64,000 bases of DNA, from assembly GCF_025630775.1 (NCBI RefSeq), contig NZ_JAOSZE010000026.1:62001-126000 (forward strand), read 5' to 3'. The position numbers and the translations under genes were made by a program. The notes beneath the pieces are model-generated. The model did not search any database and was not told the DNA's origin. It was given only the letters and a program-made list of their open reading frames with translations. Positions 59,169 through 64,000 of this stretch are shown here, piece after piece. Every line of letters begins with the position of its first letter. The stretch's first letter is position 1. This stretch comes from Actinoplanes sp. KI2 (GTDB lineage Bacteria > Actinomycetota > Actinomycetes > Mycobacteriales > Micromonosporaceae).

Positions 59169-59687
59169 ATGACTTTTGCCCGCTTTACCGCCGTTTCGGT
59201 ACCGTTACCGCCCCGGAAGCCCGCACCGCCGCCGCCACCCCCGGCCACCGTCATCTCCGGGCGCAACACCCTCCTGCTGCCCGTCTACCCGGCCGACGCC
59301 GGTCGGGAGAAGGCGCTGCCGCCGGTCTTCGGGGGCCGGCACCGCGGAGGCCGGGCGATCAGGCGGATCGAGATGCTCGCCGGGATCGGAGCGCCGGCCG
59401 AGGCCCGCAGGCTCCAGCAGGGCGGAGTCGCCCGCAACGTCGCCCTGAACCTGGTGCGGCTCGCCCAGGACGTCGCCCTGATCCTGGTACGGCTCGCCCG
59501 CGACGTCGCCGTCCGGGTCGGCCGAAAGGCAGAGAGCGAGCACGGCAACCCGGGACCTTGGTCCGATGTGCCGCACAGTCTTTACGCGGAAGCTGGAGAT
59601 GTCCCCACCTGTGGGGCTTCAAGTTCGCCGCGAAGGAGGCCGCGATGTCCGCACGAGAAGTGCTCGGCTTGGTCGGCACCGCCCTAG
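59169..59687 (+). CDS. Hypothetical protein with 11-residue repeats
   Basis: 172 aa, ATG 59169. A Pro-rich start (PPRKPAPPPPPP) is followed by a basic helical region with an imperfect 11-aa repeat (VALNLVRLAQD / VALILVRLARD / VAVRV). Third-position GC is strong to about base 59530 and drops after it, so the last ~50 residues may not be coding or a frame change may have occurred. The tail overlaps the strong ribosome site and start of the peptidoglycan-binding gene. No family recognised. Confidence 0.4.
   Translation: MTFARFTAVSVPLPPRKPAPPPPPPATVISGRNTLLLPVYPADAGREKALPPVFGGRHRGGRAIRRIEMLAGIGAPAEARRLQQGGVARNVALNLVRLAQDVALILVRLARDVAVRVGRKAESEHGNPGPWSDVPHSLYAEAGDVPTCGASSSPRRRPRCPHEKCSAWSAPP
59439..59504 (+). 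repeat. 33-bp tandem duplication
   Basis: Two 33-bp units (59439-59471 and 59472-59504), both starting GTCGCCCTGA and containing CTCGCCC before GAC, plus the start of a third. In frame with the 59169 ORF (11 aa per unit). Confidence 0.75.
59633..59639 (+). promoter_or_regulatory. Strong Shine-Dalgarno AAGGAGG for the ATG at 59645
   Basis: AAGGAGG followed by a 5-nt spacer and ATG at 59645, near-perfect. It fixes the start of the small peptidoglycan-binding gene. Confidence 0.75.
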
Positions 59688-59896
59688 GTGGCCTGATCGG
59701 CTGGACCGAGACGCCGCCACCGGCCGACCCGGCCAGCGTGCGCGCGCTGCTCGCCGAGGCCGGAGTGCCGCCCGGCGAGTCGCTCGAGGAGCAGGTGCGC
59801 ACGTTCCAGGAGCGCGCCGGCCTGGAGCCGGACGGCGTCGCCGGCCCGCGCACGGTGCACCAGTTGGCCCGCTATTCCCAGGTCGCCCTTCGGTAG
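59645..59896 (+). CDS. Small peptidoglycan-binding-domain protein
   Basis: 83 aa, ATG 59645 with AAGGAGG upstream. After ~30 residues (VLGLVGTALGGLIGWTETPPPADP, possibly membrane-associated) comes a PG_binding_1-type helix pair: SVRALLAEAGVPPGESLEEQVRTFQERAGLEPDGVAGPRTVHQLAR, with the F-Q-x-x-x-G-L-x-x-D-G-x-x-G-x-x-T core. A stand-alone cell-wall-binding module with no catalytic domain. It ends at the TAG overlapping the next promoter hexamer. Confidence 0.75.
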   Translation: MSAREVLGLVGTALGGLIGWTETPPPADPASVRALLAEAGVPPGESLEEQVRTFQERAGLEPDGVAGPRTVHQLARYSQVALR

Positions 59897-59899
59897 GGT
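59894..59899 (+). promoter_or_regulatory. -10 hexamer TAGGGT for the TIGR03089 gene
   Basis: TAGGGT overlaps the preceding stop and is 7 nt before the ATG at 59907. Confidence 0.35.
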
Positions 59900-59906
59900 G
59901 GGCCTG

Positions 59907-60617
59907 ATGACCGCCGAGCTGCTCACCTACTACGACGACGCGACCGGCGAGCGGGCCGGGCTCAGCGCGGCCGAGCTCGGCGAGTGGTCGGCGGCGACGG
60001 CGGCGCTGCTCACCGCGGAGTGCGGCCTCGCTTCCGGCGACCGGGTCGGCGTGCTGCTGCCGCCGCACTGGCAGACCGCGGTCGTGCTGCTCGGTGCGTG
60101 GTCCGCGGGCTTGGCGGTCTCGTTCCGCGGCTGGGCCACGGCGGGGCTGACGCCGGCCGCGCCCCTCGACGCGACGTTCGTGGAGCGACGCCGGGTCGGC
60201 AGCTGGCTCGACGACGTGCCGCCGGCCCGGCACCAGTTCGTGCTCACGCCCGGTCCCCCCGTCGCCGACGCGCCGGCCGGCTACCGCGACTTCCTGACGT
60301 CGGTGCGACCACACCTGGGCGCCGCCGCGCCGGCCTGGAGCTCCGTCCTGCACGGCTCGGCCGTGCCGGACGGATCAACCTTCGGCGAGTACGGTGCCAT
60401 GGCGCTCGAGATCGCCTCGGTGCAGGGCATCACCCGGGGCGACCGGGTGCTGATCGACACGGCCGCCGCCTCGGAGCAGCCGCTGATGTGGCTGCTCGCC
60501 CCCTTGTCGGCCGGGGCGTCGATCGTGCTGTGCGCCAACCTGGCGGCGGACGAGGTCGCCGCACGGGCCGCCGCCGAAGGCGCCACCCGGGTCTTCCCGC
60601 GCTCCATGGTCCACTGA
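59907..60617 (+). CDS. TIGR03089 family protein
   Basis: 236 aa, ATG 59907 (MTAELLTYYDDATGERAGLS). TYYDDATGERAGLSAAELGEW, VGVLLPPHWQTAVVLLGAWSAG and FVLTPGPP resemble the N-terminal part of acyl-CoA synthetases, but the AMP-binding and catalytic motifs (the P-loop-like TSGTTG and the adenylate Asp/Lys) are absent and the protein is only half length. This fits the actinobacterial TIGR03089 family, whose function is unknown. It ends before a repeat-rich gap. Confidence 0.75.
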   Translation: MTAELLTYYDDATGERAGLSAAELGEWSAATAALLTAECGLASGDRVGVLLPPHWQTAVVLLGAWSAGLAVSFRGWATAGLTPAAPLDATFVERRRVGSWLDDVPPARHQFVLTPGPPVADAPAGYRDFLTSVRPHLGAAAPAWSSVLHGSAVPDGSTFGEYGAMALEIASVQGITRGDRVLIDTAAASEQPLMWLLAPLSAGASIVLCANLAADEVAARAAAEGATRVFPRSMVH

Positions 60618-60959
60618 GCCCGGCGTCACCGGCGTCGCGCCCGGCCGCCAGCCCTCGCCCCGGCGTCACCGGAGTCGCGCCGAACGGTCAGCCCTCGACA
60701 CGGCCCCGCCCGCGTCGGGCCCGGCGGCCACCCGCGGCCCGGCCCCGCCGCGTCGCGTCGCGCCCCCCGGCCTGGCCCCGCCCCGCCGCGTCGCGCCCCC
60801 CGGCCCCGCCCCGCCGCATCGCGCCCCCGGCCCCGCCCCGCCGCGCCGCGTCGCGTCGCCCGCCCCGCCCCGTCGCGTCGCGTCGCGTCGGCGGCCATCT
60901 CGGCCCAGCCCCGCCGCGTCGCGCCCGGCACTCAGCCCCGGCCCGGCGTCACCGCGTTC
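60618..60959. repeat. 342-bp extremely GC-rich repeat-filled gap
   Basis: Two copies of a ~39-bp unit with a 40-bp period begin CCCGGCGTCACCGG at 60619 and 60659; a partial copy recurs near 60939. Between them, ~30-bp units built around CCCCGCCGCGTCGCG recur from about 60740 to 60890. Nothing coding is supported. The CGCGTCGCG theme recalls the complement of the 7349-7460 array. Confidence 0.75.
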
Positions 60960-61790
60960 TCAGCGGCGCCACAGGTCGTAGGGGTGGCGGCCCGGGCGGA
61001 AGCCGTGCGCCTCGACCATCGCCGCCGCCTCGGCGAAGGCGCGCGCGAGCTCGGCCGGCGAGTGTGCGTCGCTCCCGAAGCTGATCGTGGCGCCGCCCTC
61101 GGCTCGCCACCAGCGCACGATCTCGGGCATCGGCCGCCGGCTCGTGTTGACCTCCAGCGTGCGACCGGCCAGCGACCGCAGCGCGAAGCGGAACTCGTCC
61201 TCGAACTCGTTCACGTCGAACGGCGGCCCGTCCGCCGGCCAGGAGCGCACCGCGTAGTCGATGTGCGCGAGCACGTCGAACCGATCGTCCCCGGCCACGA
61301 GCCGCGAGATCTCGGCCAGGTAGTCGCGGAGCACCGCCCCCGGCGCCCGGCCGAAGTAGAGCCCACCCACCTCGTAGAACCGCTCCCCCACCGGCAGGCA
61401 GTGCAACGACCCCAGCACCCGGTCGAACCGATGCCCGCCGACCAGCTCGGCCATGCGCTCGGGAAACAGATGCGGCTCACCGAACTCCACGCCCGTCATG
61501 ATCCGCAACCCCGGGAACAGGTCCCGGCACCGCTCGACCGCCGCGAAGTAACCGTCCGCGTCGAACCCGGGCGGCACCACCTCGAGGCCGGCCGTCTCGT
61601 ACTGCCGGAGGTGCGGAAAGTCGTCCAGCTCGCCCTCCCGCACCGTCCACGGCGCGAGGTCGACGTGCTCGGTGAAGGCGACCGCCGGCAGGCCGATCTC
61701 GACCGCCCGGCGGCAGGTCTTCTCCATCGCCCCGTCCGGGGCGTCCCACGACCATTCGGTGTGGACGTGGTTGTCCGCGGGGATCGTCAC
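60960..61790 (-). CDS. PHP-domain phosphatase (histidinol-phosphatase-like)
   Basis: 276 aa from GTG 61790 (VTIPADNHVHTEWSWDAPDG). PHP metal motifs: DNHVHTEWSWD (H-x-H), FTEHVDL (EH), GVEFGE, VLGSLHCLP (H), HIDY (H) and SFGSDAHSP (D-x-H). Family members are histidinol-phosphatases (HisK type) or related phosphoesterases; actinomycete his genes are not nearby, so the substrate may be different. Its GTGA start lies within the duplicated segment at 61781-61870, downstream of paaE. Confidence 0.85.
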   Translation of the reverse strand: MTIPADNHVHTEWSWDAPDGAMEKTCRRAVEIGLPAVAFTEHVDLAPWTVREGELDDFPHLRQYETAGLEVVPPGFDADGYFAAVERCRDLFPGLRIMTGVEFGEPHLFPERMAELVGGHRFDRVLGSLHCLPVGERFYEVGGLYFGRAPGAVLRDYLAEISRLVAGDDRFDVLAHIDYAVRSWPADGPPFDVNEFEDEFRFALRSLAGRTLEVNTSRRPMPEIVRWWRAEGGATISFGSDAHSPAELARAFAEAAAMVEAHGFRPGRHPYDLWRR

Positions 61791-61870
61791 TCGTCGAAGG
61801 TAACCGCCACCGTCGGACGGGCCACGGGGATCGTCAATCGTCGAAGGTCACCGCCACCTTCGGACTGGCC
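61781..61870. repeat. Direct duplication of the paaE 3' end (47-bp period)
   Basis: 61781-61823 and 61828-61870 are 43-bp near-identical copies (four differences). Read on the minus strand, the distal copy encodes the true PaaE C-terminus (PKVAVTFDD, stop TGA at 61836-61834). The second copy would encode PTVAVTFDE followed by TGA, which overlaps the GTG start of the PHP gene. The original gene probably ended in that GTGA junction. Confidence 0.85.
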
Positions 61871-62892
61871 GGGTGCGACTGACAGGTCAGCACGAATCCC
61901 GCCGCCAGCTCCGCCGGTTCGAGCGCGAAGTTCCGCCGCATCGTCACCTCGCCGTCGGTGACCCGGGCCCGGCAGGTGCCGCACACCCCGCCCTTGCAGG
62001 CGAACGGCAGGTCGGGCCGCACCCGCTGCGCTCCTTCGAGGACGGTGTCACCCTCCGCGACGGTGACCGTGGTGGCCCGGCCGTCGAGCACCACGGTGAC
62101 CTCGCTGCTCGGCCCCTCGATCCCGCGGTCCTCGCGGCGCGGCTCGGGCGGCACCTCGTCCACCCAGAACAGCTCCCGGTGGATCCGCCCGGCCGGCACC
62201 CCCCGCTCCTGCAGCACCTCGATCGCGTCGGTGACCATGCCGAACGGACCGCACAACCACCAGTGATCCACCGCGGCGACGTCGATCAGCATCGGCAGCA
62301 GCGTCCGCAGCTTGTCCGCGTCGAGCCGGCCGCTGAGCAGGTCGACCTCGCGGGCCTCCCGGGAGAGCAGGTGCACCAGCTCGAGCCGGGACGGATGGGT
62401 GTCCTTCAGGTCGGCCAGCTCCTCGGCGAACATCACGGTGTCGGCGCGCCGGTTCCCGTACAGGATGCTGACCTGCGCCCCCGGCGTCCGCAGCAGCGAG
62501 GTGGCGATCGACAGCACCGGCGTGATCCCCGACCCGGCCGCGATCATCACGTGCCGCCCGCCGGCGTCGAGATCCGGGGTGAAGGAACCGCTCGGCGGCG
62601 CCACCTCGACCGCGTCACCGACCCGCAGGCCGCGCACCAGCCAGGCCGAGACGATGCCACCGGGCACCTCGCGCACCCCGATCCGCGGCCGGTCCCCGAC
62701 CGGCGCGCAGATCGAGTAGCTGCGCCGCTCGTCGTCCGGGTCGGCCGGCCGCCGCACGGTCAGCGACTGCCCGGCCCGGAACGCGTAGATCGCGGCGAGG
62801 TCGTCGGGCACCTCGAAGGTGACCGCCACCGCGTCGTCGCAGAGCCGCTCGATCGCGGCGACGCGCAGCGCATGGAAGTCGCGCACCACCAC
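61834..62892 (-). CDS. paaE: Phenylacetyl-CoA 1,2-epoxidase reductase subunit PaaE
   Basis: 352 aa, GTG 62892 with AAGGAG seven bases upstream. The ferredoxin-NADP reductase-like FAD domain (RRSYSICAP, GGIVSAWL, VAPPSGSF, IAAGSGITPVLSI; NADPH region WLCGPFGMV) is followed by a C-terminal plant-type 2Fe-2S ferredoxin with CKGGVCGTCRA and a distal Cys (LTCQS). It supplies electrons to the PaaABC(E) oxygenase that epoxidises phenylacetyl-CoA in aerobic phenylacetate degradation. It directly follows paaD, 1 bp apart. Confidence 0.94.
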   Translation of the reverse strand: MVVRDFHALRVAAIERLCDDAVAVTFEVPDDLAAIYAFRAGQSLTVRRPADPDDERRSYSICAPVGDRPRIGVREVPGGIVSAWLVRGLRVGDAVEVAPPSGSFTPDLDAGGRHVMIAAGSGITPVLSIATSLLRTPGAQVSILYGNRRADTVMFAEELADLKDTHPSRLELVHLLSREAREVDLLSGRLDADKLRTLLPMLIDVAAVDHWWLCGPFGMVTDAIEVLQERGVPAGRIHRELFWVDEVPPEPRREDRGIEGPSSEVTVVLDGRATTVTVAEGDTVLEGAQRVRPDLPFACKGGVCGTCRARVTDGEVTMRRNFALEPAELAAGFVLTCQSHPASPKVAVTFDD

Positions 62893-62893
62893 G

Positions 62894-63400
62894 TCAGATC
62901 TCCTTCATGTGCTCGAACGGCTCCCGGCACGCCGGGCAGCGGCGCAGCTCGCGGCAGGCGGTGGCGCTGAACGCGGAGATCCGCTCGGTCTCCGCGTGCC
63001 CGCACAACGGACAGGCCACGGCCTCCGCGCGCACGCCGAGCACCAGCGGCACCGGTCCGGCCGCCCGCTGAGGCGCCGCACCGGGCGGAGCGATGCCGGC
63101 GGCGGCCAGCTTGGCCTTGCCGGTTTCGCTGATCCAGTCGGTGGTCCAGGCCGGGGACAATTGCGTACGCACGGCGGCGCGCCCGAACCCCGCGTCCAGC
63201 AAGGCTTTCACGATGTCGTCCCGGATCGCCTCCATCGCCGGGCACCCCGAGTAGGTAGGCGTGATCGCCACCTCCACGCCGTCCGCGCTCTCCCGCACCT
63301 CGCGCACGATCCCGAGCTCGGTCAGCGTGACCATCGGCAGCTCGGGATCACACACCGTCGCCACCACACCGGCCGCCGTGATCGTGCCGCCCGGCGTCAC
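62894..63400 (-). CDS. paaD: Phenylacetate-CoA oxygenase accessory protein PaaD
   Basis: 168 aa, GTG 63400, overlapping the paaC stop by 4 bp (GTGA). An N-terminal MIP18/DUF59-like domain (VCDPELPMVTLTELGIVREV, YSGCPAMEAI) for iron-sulfur cluster assembly is followed by a zinc-ribbon-like C-terminus (ACPLCGHAET, FSATACRELRRCPACREPFEHMKEI; four Cys plus extra). PaaD is required for maturation of the Fe-S protein PaaE. Tight coupling to paaC and paaE gives the conserved paaABCDE order. Confidence 0.94.
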   Translation of the reverse strand: MTPGGTITAAGVVATVCDPELPMVTLTELGIVREVRESADGVEVAITPTYSGCPAMEAIRDDIVKALLDAGFGRAAVRTQLSPAWTTDWISETGKAKLAAAGIAPPGAAPQRAAGPVPLVLGVRAEAVACPLCGHAETERISAFSATACRELRRCPACREPFEHMKEI

Positions 63401-64000
63401 CACACACCGCCCGGCAACGCCCGCGCAAGCTCCTGCATCTCGGCGAGAACCTCCCCCAGCTCGGGCCCGTGCACGCCGTCTCGACCACGGCCGCCGTCCG
63501 TCGAGCCGCCGCCCGTCGAGCCGTCGCCCGCCGAGCCGCCGCCCGTCGAGCCGTCGCCCGCCGAGCCGTCGCCCGCCCGGCCGCCGCCCGCCGAGCCGCC
63601 GCCCGCCCGGCCGCCGCCCGCCGAGCCGCCGCCCGCCGAGCCGCCGCCCGCCCGGCCGCCGCCCGTCGAGCCGCCGGCCGCCGGGGTCGACGCGGTCACC
63701 GTGGCGGCGTCCAGCACCTGGCTCATCGCCTCGTCGAACTCCGGGCGCAGCAACGCCGGGTCCACCGCGATCCCCGCCGACGCAAGGCGCGCCTCGACGT
63801 CGTGCGTCTCGAACAGCTCGCCGACCTCCGGCCGAACCGCGTCGATCGCCGTCTGCATCCGCTGGTGTGAGAGGTCGGTGCCGTCGCCAAGCCGGACCAC
63901 CCACTGCGCCGCGTACTCCCGGTGGTAGGTGACCTCCTTGAGCCCCTTCGCGCCGATCGCCGCCAGCACCGGATCGCGCGAGCCGGCCAGCCGGTCGAGC
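63397..64000 (-). CDS. paaC: Phenylacetate-CoA oxygenase structural subunit PaaC, 5' end beyond window
   Basis: The reading frame runs off the right edge; about 200 codons are visible. LAAIGAKGLKEVTYHREYAAQWVVRLGDGTDLSH and later VGELFETHDVE match the ferritin-like PaaC subunit that partners PaaA. The C-terminal HGPELGEVLAEMQ, ELARALPGGVW is the conserved end. Between them lies a Gly/Ser-rich insertion of ~60-65 residues made of pentapeptide repeats (see 63490-63683), absent from typical PaaC. The frame is intact, so it is probably functional; the insert is likely a loop. Confidence 0.9.
   Translation of the reverse strand, partial: LDRLAGSRDPVLAAIGAKGLKEVTYHREYAAQWVVRLGDGTDLSHQRMQTAIDAVRPEVGELFETHDVEARLASAGIAVDPALLRPEFDEAMSQVLDAATVTASTPAAGGSTGGGRAGGGSAGGGSAGGGRAGGGSAGGGRAGDGSAGDGSTGGGSAGDGSTGGGSTDGGRGRDGVHGPELGEVLAEMQELARALPGGVW
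63490..63683 (-). repeat. In-frame 15-bp minisatellite inside paaC
   Basis: About 12-13 tandem 15-bp units (top-strand form GCCGCCCGCCGAGCC and close variants), coding GGGSA/GGGRA/GGGST/GDGSA pentapeptides. Units vary at one or two bases. The 15-bp period preserves frame whatever the copy number. Confidence 0.9.

Noticed and set aside
60660-60930. Possible CRISPR-like array in the GC-rich repeats
   Set aside because: Repeat units are contiguous and degenerate with no unique spacers of constant length, and no cas genes are present.
63490-63683. Frameshift or pseudogenisation of paaC by the repeat insertion
   Set aside because: The frame stays open and the conserved C-terminal helix follows in frame, so the gene is kept as intact.

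Overview
The window is a high-GC (roughly 72-73% by eye) actinobacterial chromosome segment. Dense bidirectional gene packing, frequent GTG starts, ATGA/GTGA overlaps, strong third-position GC and many -10 hexamers only 6-7 nt before the start codon (leaderless mRNAs) all point to an actinomycete. The gene content (IniA/IniC-type dynamins, membrane-anchored Hsp70s, CebR box, paa operon, SWIM-SNF2 pair) fits a Micromonosporaceae/Actinoplanes-like soil actinomycete; this is inference, as no rRNA or other marker is present. I saw no tRNA, rRNA, CRISPR array, insertion sequence or prophage.

Layout. 1-6.8 kb: an Ig-like/TM/SPOR-like protein (5' cut by the window), an Hsp70 ATPase fused through a TM helix to a TolB-type beta-propeller, and, convergent, a pair of dynamin-like GTPases (IniA-like then IniC-like). 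6.8-17.7 kb: a repeat-bearing spacer, AidB-type acyl-CoA dehydrogenase, an AAA ATPase, an inositol-phosphate-synthase-like protein, and redox enzymes (SDR, aldo/keto reductase, P450, F420-type oxidoreductase, mannitol dehydrogenase) with an XRE regulator and a MerR-type promoter. 17.7-21.8 kb: secreted Cip1-like/CBM2 protein under a perfect CebR operator, a zinc-ribbon SDR and a Gly-rich secreted protein. 21.9-28.4 kb: a tight five-gene minus-strand operon, esterase / ATP-grasp / DUF5990 / SNF2 helicase / SWIM protein. 28.4-33.9 kb: STAS protein, APC permease-UspA pair, Ser/Thr kinase, agmatinase-like ureohydrolase with a palindromic operator, and TetR. 34-40.1 kb: membrane multicopper oxidase operon divergent from a NarL-type two-component system plus M20 peptidase. 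40.3-48.3 kb: response regulator, propeller hydrolase-like protein, sulfotransferase, two GT2 glycosyltransferases, small proteins, a nucleoside-kinase-like protein and a metallophosphoesterase. 48.3-50.5 kb: a second transmembrane Hsp70 with a concanavalin-A-like exodomain. 51-58 kb: streptomycin-kinase-like APH, a fused ABC exporter, TetR and an FAD monooxygenase, together resembling a resistance/detoxification neighbourhood. 58-64 kb: HtrA-like protease, peptidoglycan-binding protein, TIGR03089 protein, PHP phosphatase and the 3' half of a phenylacetyl-CoA epoxidase operon (paaC partial, paaD, paaE).

The most unusual pattern is the pair of Hsp70 paralogues that share a cytosolic ATPase, a low-complexity linker and one TM helix but carry unrelated extracytoplasmic domains. 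The design is reminiscent of receptor kinases, and one copy sits beside dynamin-like membrane GTPases. Also notable are a Gly-rich pentapeptide insertion of about 60 residues inside PaaC and a 47-bp-period duplication at the paaE/PHP boundary. All coordinates and motifs were read by eye. Family assignments rest on motif recognition, not on database searches.
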